Numbered from the stretch's first letter, positions 1 to 8,191 are shown. The stretch: 64,000 nucleotides of DNA from SIG587 sp045544035 (GCA_045544035.1 JAZPYE010000016.1:1-64000); one strand, 5' to 3'. Notes: generated by a model not told the origin, from the sequence alone. Translations and numbers: made by a program.

Positions 1-384
1 ACCGCCGAAGGTGTGCCTGACGTAAGCGACCACAAGGTCCGCGGACTCCACCATCCATCGATTGCGATACAAAATGGCAAAGCGTTTGGGCTTATCCTCG
101 ATCTCGGGGTAAACGATTCCATCATATTTTTCCTTGTTATAACACAAGTGATTTTTTTGATAGGATTCGGTCATGTATGGAGTTACAAAAATCAATTTCG
201 TGTTGGGATGCTCTTTTTGATAGCATTTTCCGCATTGATAGGCGAATTCGTCAAAGCCACCGTATCCCCCCAAGAAAAGCTCGGCAGATTCATCCCCTAT
301 CCGTTCTTCCAACAGCCGCATGAAGGCCTCTTCCAATTGCGGCGTCCTGATGAACTGCGAATGTCCGCAAAACGTGACGATCAT
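1..384 (-). CDS. SLOG-fold (DUF1273-like) protein, 3' end cut by window edge
   Basis: The reverse strand reads openly from an ATG at 384 to the window edge (128 residues, no stop). The start MIVTFCGH, then LGGYGGFDEFAY, IFVTPYM and RFAILYRNRWMVESADLVVAY, match a common clostridial Rossmann-like family of the SLOG superfamily (relatives of YpsA/DUF1273), thought to bind nucleotide-type ligands; the true role is unknown. A GGGGG ribosome site lies 6 bases upstream. A strong terminator hairpin (402-430) and a long structured leader precede it, so expression may depend on read-through. Codons look richer in G+C than in neighbouring genes, with several CGG and CTG. A second SLOG-type gene lies at 52143-52712. 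Confidence 0.75.
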   Translation of the reverse strand, partial: MIVTFCGHSQFIRTPQLEEAFMRLLEERIGDESAELFLGGYGGFDEFAYQCGKCYQKEHPNTKLIFVTPYMTESYQKNHLCYNKEKYDGIVYPEIEDKPKRFAILYRNRWMVESADLVVAYVRHTFGG

Positions 385-401
385 AATATGCCCCCAAAAA
401 T

Positions 402-430
402 AAAAAATGCGCCAACCGAAGTCGACGCAT
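402..430 (-). terminator. Rho-independent terminator ahead of the SLOG gene
   Basis: On the minus strand ATGCGTCGAC and GTTGGCGCAT form a 10-bp stem with a TTCG tetraloop, followed by TTTTTTATTTTT. It lies between the leader RNA (453-621) and the SLOG start codon at 384, so it would either end a separate small RNA or attenuate the gene. Confidence 0.8.
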
Positions 431-623
431 AAAAACGCAGACTCCGATAGTCGCCAAACTAACAAATGTGAAATGGGTGCAAACGCACATACCTATAAAC
501 ACTTGGAATTTGCGTTTTTATCAAATTCAAAAGCATTTATAGATATAACCAAAATGAGCGTAATTATCCCTATAAAAAGAAAAATACACCCGATTTCACA
601 CAAATATTCAGTTAGTTTGGCAC
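431..623 (-). ncRNA. Structured leader / small RNA, 6S-like candidate
   Basis: Positions 453-463 pair perfectly with 611-621 (11 bp); after an asymmetric internal loop, 467-474 pair with 593-600 (8 bp) and 475-479 with 587-591 (5 bp). This makes a closing rod of about 24 bp, then a large AU-rich central bubble (480-502 against 553-586) and an apical stem (503-552). A sigma-A promoter lies just upstream and a terminator just downstream. A closed rod with a GC-flanked central bubble and about 170-190 nt is the general shape of 6S RNA, but no conserved 6S motif was verified; a novel cis-regulatory leader for the SLOG gene is the alternative. Confidence 0.45.
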
Positions 624-627
624 TATA

Positions 628-656
628 AGTTTACCACACATTTTTTAAAAATGCAA
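628..656 (-). promoter_or_regulatory. Sigma-A promoter of the leader RNA/SLOG unit
   Basis: On the minus strand TTGCAT (651-656), a 17-base spacer and TAAACT (628-633). Transcription would begin about at the base of the long leader stem. Confidence 0.55.
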
Positions 657-666
657 TATATATTAA

Positions 667-694
667 AAAGGAACGATATTTCTATCGTTCCTTT
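667..694 (-). terminator. Terminator after spoIVB
   Basis: An 11-bp inverted repeat (667-677 with 684-694) lies 5 bases past the spoIVB stop codon and is followed on the minus strand by a T-rich stretch. It closes the sigG-ymxH-spoIVB run of genes. Confidence 0.75.
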
Positions 695-699
695 AGTCT

Positions 700-1944
700 T
701 TATGATGCTTCTTTTAATTGTTCATCTGCTACACTTTGCGCGGTTTCTAACATATTTTCTGCGAAGATACCGTAGCCCTTTGTTGGGTCATCAATTAAAA
801 CGTGGGTTACGGCACCGATGAGCTTACCGTTTTGGATAATTGGGCTACCACTCATTCCCTGGACAATTCCGCCGGTGAGTTCCAGCAATCGGTCATCGGT
901 AATAGTAATTATCATGTTTTGGATGCTGTCATTCTCCGAACCAAGTCTTCGCTTTATTTCACAGGAATATTCCTTTGGGCCGTTTCCATCCACCGTACAA
1001 ATAATCTGCGCGGGACCGTCAACAATTTCCTGCTTTAGCGCCACAGGGATTAAGTCGCCAACCTTCATCTCATTCAAAATGGCGCCGTAAACACCCATTT
1101 GACAGTTATATTCTAAAGAAGCGATAAGTGAAGAATTAAACCTGCCCTTAAGCTCCCCCGGGGAGCCTGCCTTGCCCATTTCAATGCTGAAAATATCGGC
1201 GCCTACAAGTTGTCCGCCTGCCACGGGCAATAAAACGCCTGTGTCGGAATCGTAAACACCGTGGCCGAGGCCTGCCACCACCTGAAAGCCGGGGGAATAA
1301 AAGGTCAGGGTTCCAATACCTGCGGAGGAATCCCGCACCCAAATTCCCGCCTTAAATTTGTTGGTATCGGCAGATTTTTGGGGAGTAAGCCGGGTTGTCA
1401 AAAGGCTGTCATTTCGTTTGAATTTAACGGTTAAAGGCTGTCCGTTTGACTTCTCAATTATCTGTGCGATATCCTCGTTGGATAACACCTTTTGGCCGTT
1501 AATGGTTAAAATTATATCTCCCTTTTCAATGCCTGCCTCCTTTGCAGGAGAAACGTTTCCGTTTTCGGTGTCAACATCGCTAACCTCAACGACCAACACG
1601 CCGTCGGTGTAAAGACGAATGCCGAAGGGTGTGCCTAAAACGGCAACATACATATCATCCACAATGTCGACCTTAACGCTTGAAACAGGGAAAATTCCAA
1701 ACAGCTTTAAATTAACGTTAAAGCTGCTTCCCGTTTTTTTTGTGGTATCAAGACTGGAAAACTCCGCATTATCATAGACCGCCGTTACGGGAATTTTGGT
1801 ACCAAAATTGAGAGTTTCACCCTCATAAACCCTGTAATTTTCGGAAACCGTAAAATGCACATAAAAACTTAACGAAAAAACAAGCGCACAAAGCACGGCG
1901 CAAACCGCCGCGATACATTTTATAAATTTACAAAGACCTTTCAT
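700..1944 (-). CDS. spoIVB: SpoIVB serine peptidase (stage IV sporulation)
   Basis: SpoIVB is the S55-family signalling peptidase secreted by the forespore that triggers SpoIVFB cleavage of pro-sigma-K. The 414-residue protein has an N-terminal membrane anchor (about residues 9-30), a PDZ domain (about 105-190, with AGIEKGDIILTINGQKV) and a C-terminal protease domain. GLGHGV carries the likely catalytic His and GMSGSPI the catalytic Ser. It is last of three co-directional genes after sigG and ymxH and ends at a terminator. In Bacillus spo0A follows spoIVB; here it does not, and the next gene lies beyond an RNA-rich intergenic region. Identification is secure. Confidence 0.93.
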   Translation of the reverse strand: MKGLCKFIKCIAAVCAVLCALVFSLSFYVHFTVSENYRVYEGETLNFGTKIPVTAVYDNAEFSSLDTTKKTGSSFNVNLKLFGIFPVSSVKVDIVDDMYVAVLGTPFGIRLYTDGVLVVEVSDVDTENGNVSPAKEAGIEKGDIILTINGQKVLSNEDIAQIIEKSNGQPLTVKFKRNDSLLTTRLTPQKSADTNKFKAGIWVRDSSAGIGTLTFYSPGFQVVAGLGHGVYDSDTGVLLPVAGGQLVGADIFSIEMGKAGSPGELKGRFNSSLIASLEYNCQMGVYGAILNEMKVGDLIPVALKQEIVDGPAQIICTVDGNGPKEYSCEIKRRLGSENDSIQNMIITITDDRLLELTGGIVQGMSGSPIIQNGKLIGAVTHVLIDDPTKGYGIFAENMLETAQSVADEQLKEAS

Positions 1945-2035
1945 TTTTCACTTACCTTCTCCTTAACACAACTGCCACAATATTGATTATTTGCAAAACG
2001 GAATTAAAAAACCAAGGAAAAAGCAAGAAAAATTA

Positions 2036-2317
2036 TTAAAATTTTCTTCCGAAAAGGCTCATACCCCTTTCCTGCCATCTAAAAGAGCAGGAAACGAGAA
2101 TAGTTTCGTTGCCTATTACAGAAATTTCCTCAAATGGAATTCTTATATCCTCTTCCCGTCCGAGGAGGCCGAAAAGGCGGAGTCTGCCATAGATAATAAA
2201 GGATGTGATTTTGCCCGTTTCAATATCAAATTCAACATCACCAAGAAAGCCCAGCACGGTTCCGTCACCCATACAAACCAGCTGTTTGTTTTTTAAATCT
2301 GCAATGCGATTTATCAA
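2036..2317 (-). CDS. YlmC/YmxH family PRC-barrel sporulation protein
   Basis: A 93-residue protein read from a TTG start at 2317, chosen because GGGGGAA stands 5-7 bases upstream; the longer reading frame runs back over the end of sigG without a ribosome site. It contains the PRC-barrel-like pattern INRIADLKNKQLVCM...GFLGDVEFDIETGKITSFIIYGR and a closing IPFEEISVIGNETILV. YlmC/YmxH-type proteins occur throughout spore formers; their biochemical role is not settled. Its position between sigG and spoIVB supports forespore-stage expression. Confidence 0.82.
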   Translation of the reverse strand: MINRIADLKNKQLVCMGDGTVLGFLGDVEFDIETGKITSFIIYGRLRLFGLLGREEDIRIPFEEISVIGNETILVSCSFRWQERGMSLFGRKF

Positions 2318-2360
2318 AATAAATTCCCCCTCAAATAATATATATGTGAGGGGTTTGTTT

Positions 2361-3122
2361 TTAATTTTTAATTTTTTCAATGGCTCCCTTTTCAAGTCGG
2401 GAAACCTGCGCCTGGGAGATGCCGATTTCGGAGGATACCTCCATTTGGGTTTTGCCCTGCATAAAGCGGAGGCTCAAAATTTTCTTTTCACGGTCACTTA
2501 AATTTTTTATGGACTCCTTAAAAGCAATTTCCCCGAGCCAATTAGAGTCATCGTTATTATCCCCGATTTGGTCAAGAACATAAATCGTGTCACCCGAGCC
2601 TGAAAATACGGGTTCATAAAGGGAAACGGGCTCGGTAATGCTCTCGAGGGCGATTACCACATCGCTGATTTCTGCGCCCATTGCCTCGGCAATTTCACTG
2701 ACCTTCGGCTCCCTTTGATGGCGGTTTATGAACTCCTCCTTAACCTGCATTGCGCGGTAAGCGGTGTCCTTAATTGAGCGACTGACACGAATTGCATTGT
2801 TATCCCTTAAATACCGCCTGATTTCGCCGATTATCATTGGCACGGCATAGGTCGAAAAACGCACGTTTTGTGAAATATCAAAATTATCAATGGCTTTAAT
2901 CAGCCCTATGCAGCCCACCTGGAAAAGGTCATCAAGGTTTTCTCCCCTAGCGGTAAAACGCTGCACAACGCTTAGAACAAGCCTTAAATTTCCGTTTATA
3001 AGTTCCTCCCTTGCACTTTTTAAGCCCTGCCTTGCGTTTTTTAAAAGCGTTTGCTTTTGCTCTTCACGCATAACGGGCAGTTTAGAGGTGTCAACACCGC
3101 AGATAACAACTTTATTATACAT
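2361..3122 (-). CDS. sigG: RNA polymerase sigma factor SigG (late forespore)
   Basis: The 253-residue protein starts at ATG 3122 with MYNKVVICGVDTSKLP, the signature sigma-G N-terminus. Region 2 (DLFQVGCIGLIKAIDNFD, FSTYAVPMIIGEIRRYLRD), region 3 and the region 4 helix-turn-helix (GKTQMEVSSEIGISQAQVSRLEK) are all present. Sigma-G drives late forespore genes after engulfment, including spoIVB. In Bacillus sigG follows spoIIGA-sigE; here no sigE is adjacent, and an oppositely directed small membrane gene lies upstream. The CGVDTSKLP N-terminus separates it from sigma-F and sigma-E. Confidence 0.95.
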   Translation of the reverse strand: MYNKVVICGVDTSKLPVMREEQKQTLLKNARQGLKSAREELINGNLRLVLSVVQRFTARGENLDDLFQVGCIGLIKAIDNFDISQNVRFSTYAVPMIIGEIRRYLRDNNAIRVSRSIKDTAYRAMQVKEEFINRHQREPKVSEIAEAMGAEISDVVIALESITEPVSLYEPVFSGSGDTIYVLDQIGDNNDDSNWLGEIAFKESIKNLSDREKKILSLRFMQGKTQMEVSSEIGISQAQVSRLEKGAIEKIKN

Positions 3123-3250
3123 TGATCCAGCGACCTTCCGTTTATATATGTAAAAACACCTCATAAACAGTATGGCTCTAAATTTAAAAAATAAACGATG
3201 TATAAAAAAAGATTTTTTTCACAAAATACTACCACAAAGGAGTGAAAAAA

Positions 3251-3469
3251 ATGATTGACAGAATTTGCTTAATTTTATTAATAATCGGCGGTCTCAACTG
3301 GGGCAGTATCGGCCTTTTCCAATTTGACATTGTGGCCTGGCTGTTTGGCGGAAGTGCTTCCCTCATCAGCCGAATTGTTTACACCGTTGTCGGTCTCACG
3401 GCTGTTTGGTGCATTTCATTGCTTTTCAGGGAAAGAAACGCCGTTTTAAGAAATGGCAAGGAAGACTAA
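3251..3469 (+). CDS. DUF378 small membrane protein
   Basis: The ATG at 3251 is preferred over an in-frame GTG at 3242 because AAAGGAG overlaps the GTG and sits 8 bases before the ATG. The 72-residue product has two membrane helices and the DUF378 hallmark GGLNWGSIGLFQFDIVAWLFGG, as in Bacillus YuzA. Function is unknown. It is a single-gene unit on the plus strand, divergent from sigG, with its own terminator. Confidence 0.85.
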   Translation: MIDRICLILLIIGGLNWGSIGLFQFDIVAWLFGGSASLISRIVYTVVGLTAVWCISLLFRERNAVLRNGKED

Positions 3470-3471
3470 AT

Positions 3472-3506
3472 AAAAAAGCAAGACTTTTTTAAAGTCTTGC
3501 TTTTTT
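3472..3506. terminator. Bidirectional terminator after DUF378 gene
   Basis: AAAAAAGCAAGACTTT pairs with AAAGTCTTGCTTTTTT directly after the stop codon. A and T tracts on both sides let it serve the plus-strand gene and possibly the minus-strand unit ending at 3573. Confidence 0.85.
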
Positions 3507-3528
3507 ATTGTGAAAACAACAAGGTTCC

Positions 3529-3570
3529 GGGCACCCGCCCGCAATTTTAATTGCGCTTGGCGGGTCGGGT
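3529..3570. repeat. GC-rich nested hairpin after the MBL gene
   Basis: Between the MBL stop (3573) and the 3472-3506 terminator lies a nested palindrome: GCAATT/AATTGC inside CCCGCC/GGCGGG-type arms. There is no T tract, so it is not a standard terminator. It could be a REP-like palindrome or an mRNA-stabilising hairpin. Confidence 0.45.
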
Positions 3571-3572
3571 TC

Positions 3573-4493
3573 TTATTTTTCGGTTTCATATTCTGTTTTT
3601 CCGTTTTGGAAGGTGAAAACAATGTCACCCTTTAAATCGGTGCGCAAAATTTCTGCGCCCACATTTTCAAGGCGTGTCAAAATTTCATCGTTCGGATGGG
3701 AATACTTATTATTTTCCCCACAGGAAATAACGGCATAGTCGGGTGTTGCGGCACTTAAAAACTGCTGGCTCGATGAGGTTTTACTGCCGTGGTGCCCCAC
3801 CTTTAAAACATCGCAATCAACATTTATGCCATCGTTTAATATTTTCTTTTCGGCGCTGCTTTCGGCATCACCCGTGAAAAGAATTTTAGTGTCGCCGATT
3901 TTCGCCATTGTGAAAATTGAGTGGTTGTTTTCTCCGCTAAGTTCGGGATAAAAGCCTAAAACGGTCAGCTCAAAATCGCCCACATTTACAACCGTTGCAC
4001 GAATGGGAGAAAAAACCTTGGTTTCTTTATCCTCACAAATGTCAAGAATTTCATTAAGGCTTTTAATGTCACCCTCGGTGCGATTTTTGCTGTTATCAAT
4101 GATAATATTGCCCGTTTTAAGCCTTTCCATTAAAAATGGAATGGCGGCAATGTGGTCGGAATGAATGTGGGAGGCAACAATTAAATCCAAATCGGTAACA
4201 TTATAACCACGAATTTTACCATAGGTGCGCTGCTCAAACTCATCCTCACCGCCATCAATTAGGGCGGTTTGACCGTTGCTTACAATAAGGGCGCCATCCC
4301 CCTGGTCAACATCAAGGAAAACGATAAAATCATCATCCTCACCGGGGGCACCTTCCTTTAAACCAAGGGAAATGAAAATATTATCCCAGGTGGGAATAGC
4401 GGGGTCATTTGCAAAGGTGATTACAAGGCATGCACCTAAAAGTATGGCAGCAAGTAAAATTGCTGCCACTTTTAATATTTTTTTAGTTTTCAA
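3573..4493 (-). CDS. Secreted ComEC-like metallo-beta-lactamase-fold hydrolase
   Basis: A 306-residue protein from a TTG start at 4493 (GAGGAA 6 bases upstream, inside the end of ftsK). An N-terminal hydrophobic segment (about 6-28) suggests export or anchoring. The MBL fold shows FLDVDQGDGALIV, SHIHSDHIAAIP (the HxHxDH metal site), ILFTGDAES and LKVGHHGSKTSS, exactly the pattern of the C-terminal domain of ComEC/Rec2 DNA-uptake proteins and their stand-alone relatives. Substrate is unknown; nuclease or phosphodiesterase activity is likely. The ComEC gene at 34463-35929 lacks this domain, so the two may work together. Confidence 0.85.
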   Translation of the reverse strand: MKTKKILKVAAILLAAILLGACLVITFANDPAIPTWDNIFISLGLKEGAPGEDDDFIVFLDVDQGDGALIVSNGQTALIDGGEDEFEQRTYGKIRGYNVTDLDLIVASHIHSDHIAAIPFLMERLKTGNIIIDNSKNRTEGDIKSLNEILDICEDKETKVFSPIRATVVNVGDFELTVLGFYPELSGENNHSIFTMAKIGDTKILFTGDAESSAEKKILNDGINVDCDVLKVGHHGSKTSSSQQFLSAATPDYAVISCGENNKYSHPNDEILTRLENVGAEILRTDLKGDIVFTFQNGKTEYETEK

Positions 4494-4496
4494 GGC

Positions 4497-6899
4497 TTAT
4501 TCCTCATTAAATTCTTCATCAACGGTGTCATCACTTGCGGCCTCTAATTGTGCGGCGGCAAGCTGGTCCTTGGTTACCAGCACCTGGCGGGGCTTTGAGC
4601 CTTCGTAGGGGCCAACAATTCCCCTCTCCTCCATTGCATCAATAAGTCGAGCAGCCCTTGCATAGCCAAGTTTTAAGCGGCGCTGTAAAAGCGAGGTTGA
4701 TGCCTGGCCGTTTTCAACAACCACCTCAATAGCCTGGCGGAGCATTGGGTCTTCCTCAGAGTCGCTTTCCTCGATGGCACCTGTTTTTGCCTTTTTATCG
4801 GCGGCGGCACGGCGCTCAATTTCAAAGAGAATGTTCTGGTCATAATCGGTAGAATAATCGCCCTTAACATAATCAACAACAGCCTCAACCTCTTCATCGC
4901 TTACAAAGCAGCCCTGAAGTCGGGCAGGCTTAGTTGAACCAATGGGGCTAAAGAGCATATCGCCGCGACCGAGAAGCTTTTCGGCGCCAACACTGTCAAG
5001 GATTGTGCGGCTGTCCACCTGAGAGGAAACCGCAAAGGCAATTCGGGAAGGAATGTTTGCCTTAATAACACCTGTTACAACATCAACACTGGGGCGCTGT
5101 GTGGCAATTATAAGGTGCATACCTGCGGCACGAGCCTTGGCGGCAATTCGGTTTATGTAGTCTTCAACCTCGTTGGGAGCAGTCATCATAAGGTCGGCAA
5201 GCTCATCAATGATAATGACAACCTGGGGCATCTTTTGAAGATTCGGGTCGGTGGCGGCGAGCTTATTATAGCCCGAAATATCACGAACATTGTTTGCGGC
5301 AAAGGTTTGATAACGGGTTTCCATTTCACTTACCGCCCAACCAAGGGCGCCTGCGGCCTTTCTGGGGTCGGTAACAACGGGAATAAGCAAATGGGGAATT
5401 CCGTTATAAACGCCAAGCTCAACAACCTTGGGGTCAATCATAAGGAGTTTGACCTCATCGGGCGCGGCCTTATAAAGAAGGCTGACAATAATGGAGTTAA
5501 TGCAAACCGATTTACCCGAACCTGTTGCGCCTGCAATAAGACCGTGGGGCATTTTTGCAATGTCGGCTACGATAACGTTACCGCCAATGTCCCTGCCCAT
5601 TGCAACGGTTAACTTGCTTTTTGAGGAGGTGAACAAGGGAGATTCAATAATCTCTCTAACCCCAACAACGGCGCTTGCCTTGTTGGGCACCTCAATGCCA
5701 ACTGCGGCTTTGTTCGGAATGGGCGCTTCAATTCTGACGCCTGCCGTTGCAAGGTTTAAGGCAATGTCATCGGCAAGATTTGTAATTTTGCTGATTTTAA
5801 CACCCGCGCAGGGCTGAAGCTCATAGCGTGTAACCGTGGGTCCACGGCTTATATCAACAATTCTTGTTTCAACGCCGAAGCTTCTCAGCGTTTCAACAAG
5901 ATGGTTTGCGGTGGCATCCAAATCCTCACGGGTTAGGCTGGAGCCTGCCCCTGAATTCGCCTTAAGGAGGGACGCGGGAGGATATTTATAACCTGTGTCC
6001 TCGGTGATGGCAATGCCGCTGGAAATTTCCTTTTCCACGCCCTGAATTTCCTTTTTGGTTTCATCGGCGGTGAGTTTAATCTTTTCCTCGCTCTTTGCGG
6101 TGTCAAGGGCATCCTTCAGCTTTTTATCGGGCTCAGTCTTGTCATTGTCCTCTGGCTCATCGTTATAAATTTCAACAAGGCGCTTTTGCTTTTCGTTTAT
6201 CTCATCATTAGATTCACTCCGACGCCTTACAGGCTCATCATCAATAGGAATGTCAACATTAACCTTTTTCTTTGTAGCCTCAGCCTTTTGCCTTTCAGCA
6301 AAGTTACTTTCTACCTGCTCAACGGTTTTCTTGATGGGCTTCTGAATGTTCTTAAACAGCGCAATAAGGGTTGTGCCGGTTATCATCATAAGGAACACGA
6401 AAAGAAGCAAAATAATTGTGATAATTGCGCCCGTTTTACCAAATGCATAGGAAATGGGATAACCGATAAGTGCGCCGAGCCAGCCGCCGCTTTGAAGCTT
6501 TGCGCCGCCGACGTAGGAGTTCCACAAATGCTCGCCAAAGGTAATAAGCTCACCCTTAGGGGTTGCAAAAATATCAATAGCCGCGCCGATTAAAACCACC
6601 AAAACGCTGGTTTCCACCATTTTGGCAGTAACGGTGGAACGGAATTTATCCATTGCGCAAAAAACTGCCACAACACCGAGCAGAATGGGATAAAAATAGG
6701 CGGTGACACCGAAAATTCCAAGGAAAAATTTATGTAAAAGGTTCCAGACATTTTCGCCCGGAAGGATAACCACAGCCGCAACAAAAACGGCAACGGCAAA
6801 CCAAATCACCGATAAAAGCTGTTTATTGGCAGATGAAGCCTTGCGGCTGGTTGTTTCTGCCGCCTGCTTTTTCGGTCTGCCTCTCTTTTTAGTTGCCAT
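4497..6899 (-). CDS. ftsK: DNA translocase FtsK/SpoIIIE
   Basis: An 800-residue septal DNA pump. Residues about 28-190 hold four to five membrane helices, followed by a charged linker (about 195-320), the alpha/beta motor with Walker A GATGSGKS (about 457-464) and Walker B VVIIIDELADLMM, and a C-terminal winged-helix gamma domain (about 720-785, LLQRRLKLGYARAARLIDAME) that reads KOPS/SRS-type polarity sites. In spore formers this protein moves the chromosome into the forespore. tepA lies 5 bases upstream, as ymfB (tepA) lies beside spoIIIE in Bacillus. The stop codon overlaps the ribosome site of the MBL gene, so these genes are probably one operon. Confidence 0.95.
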   Translation of the reverse strand: MATKKRGRPKKQAAETTSRKASSANKQLLSVIWFAVAVFVAAVVILPGENVWNLLHKFFLGIFGVTAYFYPILLGVVAVFCAMDKFRSTVTAKMVETSVLVVLIGAAIDIFATPKGELITFGEHLWNSYVGGAKLQSGGWLGALIGYPISYAFGKTGAIITIILLLFVFLMMITGTTLIALFKNIQKPIKKTVEQVESNFAERQKAEATKKKVNVDIPIDDEPVRRRSESNDEINEKQKRLVEIYNDEPEDNDKTEPDKKLKDALDTAKSEEKIKLTADETKKEIQGVEKEISSGIAITEDTGYKYPPASLLKANSGAGSSLTREDLDATANHLVETLRSFGVETRIVDISRGPTVTRYELQPCAGVKISKITNLADDIALNLATAGVRIEAPIPNKAAVGIEVPNKASAVVGVREIIESPLFTSSKSKLTVAMGRDIGGNVIVADIAKMPHGLIAGATGSGKSVCINSIIVSLLYKAAPDEVKLLMIDPKVVELGVYNGIPHLLIPVVTDPRKAAGALGWAVSEMETRYQTFAANNVRDISGYNKLAATDPNLQKMPQVVIIIDELADLMMTAPNEVEDYINRIAAKARAAGMHLIIATQRPSVDVVTGVIKANIPSRIAFAVSSQVDSRTILDSVGAEKLLGRGDMLFSPIGSTKPARLQGCFVSDEEVEAVVDYVKGDYSTDYDQNILFEIERRAAADKKAKTGAIEESDSEEDPMLRQAIEVVVENGQASTSLLQRRLKLGYARAARLIDAMEERGIVGPYEGSKPRQVLVTKDQLAAAQLEAASDDTVDEEFNEE

Positions 6900-6904
6900 A
6901 AAAA

Positions 6905-7621
6905 TCAGTCCCCCTGTTTTTCTTTTTCATCATCAATCAAAGCATAAAGACAGCCGAGCACACGACTTAAATTTCCGATTTCATCAATTAAACCCTCTCT
7001 AACCGCCGCCTTGCCATCAAGCACAGTGCCTACATCGGTTATAAGTTCGCCTGTGTTCATCATAAGCTCTTTAAAGCGGTTGGCTGTTATCATTGAGTTT
7101 TTAACAACAAACCTTGTAATGCGCTCCTGCATTTTTTCAAAATGATGCATAAGCTGTGGCACGCCGATAACCAGCCCACTCATTCTAACGGGATGCACTG
7201 TCATTGTGGCGGATGGCGCAATAAATGAGCGTTTTGCTGAAACAGCCAAGGGCACACCTATTGAATGTCCACCACCCAGCACAAAGGAAACGGTTGGCTT
7301 TTTCATTCCCGAAATCAGCTCGGCAATGGCAAGCCCTGCCTCAACATCGCCGCCAACGGTGTTTAAAATTATGAGCAAACCATCAATTTCCTTATCCTCC
7401 TCAATGGAAACGAGAAGGGGCAAAATGTGTTCGTATTTCGTGGTTTTGCTGCCCTGCGGAAGCAAAGAATGGCCCTCAATTTCACCAATGATGGTCAGGC
7501 AAAAAATTCTATGCTTTCCATCCTTTGTGGTGATGCTTCCAAGCTCTTTTATGGTGTCGCTTTGCTTTTGCTCATTTTCAGAGCTTTCTGCACTGTCATT
7601 TAAAAAGGTTGTATCAGACAT
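6905..7621 (-). CDS. tepA: ClpP-class protease TepA (translocation-enhancing protein)
   Basis: A 238-residue ClpP/crotonase-fold protein. GGGHSIGVPLAVSAK aligns with the ClpP nucleophile region (Ser in HSIG) and ATMTVHPVRM holds the catalytic-type His. The acidic, low-complexity N-terminus and LILNTVGGDVEAGLAIAELI are typical of TepA/YmfB, an intracellular protease linked in Bacillus to signal-peptide turnover and spore protein degradation. Direct linkage to ftsK/spoIIIE is conserved. The start has GAGGGTG about 8 bases upstream. Confidence 0.87.
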   Translation of the reverse strand: MSDTTFLNDSAESSENEQKQSDTIKELGSITTKDGKHRIFCLTIIGEIEGHSLLPQGSKTTKYEHILPLLVSIEEDKEIDGLLIILNTVGGDVEAGLAIAELISGMKKPTVSFVLGGGHSIGVPLAVSAKRSFIAPSATMTVHPVRMSGLVIGVPQLMHHFEKMQERITRFVVKNSMITANRFKELMMNTGELITDVGTVLDGKAAVREGLIDEIGNLSRVLGCLYALIDDEKEKQGD

Positions 7622-7731
7622 AAACTTGCACCCTCAACTCAAAAGTTCTTTGAGTTATTATTTGATGCAAACATATAATTTATTATACTATCTATTTTAA
7701 AATTTTTCAAGTGGATATGTTACATATTAAA

Positions 7732-7760
7732 AACGGCACACGCCAATGGCGTGTCCCGTT
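7732..7760 (-). terminator. Terminator after mazF
   Basis: On the minus strand AACGG-ACACGCC pairs with GGCGTGT-CCGTT around a short loop (one internal mismatch), followed by TTTTTAAT. It begins 4 bases past the mazF stop. Confidence 0.8.
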
Positions 7761-7764
7761 ATCA

Positions 7765-8118
7765 TTAGCCCTGTGTGTCAAGGCCTAAGCTCACAAAAAG
7801 CGCTTTATCCACCCTATCCATTGAGCCACTGTCAAGCGTGCCCATTTTTTCCTTCAGTCTTTTTTTATCAATGGTGCGAACCTGTTCAAGAAGCACAATG
7901 GAATCCTTTTGGAGCCCACAAAGGCAGGCATCCACACTAATGTGGGTTGGAAGCTTCGTTTTATCATGCTGACTTGTTATTGCGGCGGCAATAACGGTGG
8001 GGCTGTACCTGTTGCCAACATCGTTTTGAACGATAAGCACAGGCCTTATTCCGCCCTGCTCCGAGCCCACAACGGGGCTTAAATCAGCGTAATATATATC
8101 TCCGCGCTTAACTATCAT
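7765..8118 (-). CDS. mazF: MazF/PemK-type endoribonuclease (EndoA), no antitoxin beside it
   Basis: A 117-residue protein with the NdoA/EndoA pattern: VKRGDIYYADLSPVVGSEQGG, RPVLIVQNDVGN, TVIAAAIT, LPTHI and VLLEQVRTIDKKRL. The family cuts mRNA at short U-rich motifs and is normally held in check by a MazE/EndoAI antitoxin encoded just upstream. Here the 150 bases upstream hold no reading frame with a plausible start and ribosome site, and it stands alone between its own terminator and an upstream hairpin. The antitoxin may be elsewhere (often near alr) or absent. RBS: CGGAGTG. Confidence 0.92.
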   Translation of the reverse strand: MIVKRGDIYYADLSPVVGSEQGGIRPVLIVQNDVGNRYSPTVIAAAITSQHDKTKLPTHISVDACLCGLQKDSIVLLEQVRTIDKKRLKEKMGTLDSGSMDRVDKALFVSLGLDTQG

Positions 8119-8159
8119 TAGCTTTCACACTCCGAAATATTAGGTAATAATATTTTTAA

Positions 8160-8191
8160 CCGTAATGCAGGGTTTTAAACAGTTATTACGG
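8160..8191. terminator. Hairpin terminator between mazF and the cohesin operon
   Basis: CCGTAAT (8160-8166) pairs with ATTACGG (8185-8191) over an 18-base loop; T-rich on the plus-strand side and AT-rich on the minus side. It most plausibly ends the cohesin operon transcript, whose last stop is at 8270. Confidence 0.5.

Noticed and set aside
13..432. Open frame of 139 codons on the plus strand at the left edge
   Set aside because: No ribosome site, and the opposite strand encodes a recognisable SLOG-fold protein; the plus-strand frame also crosses the terminator.
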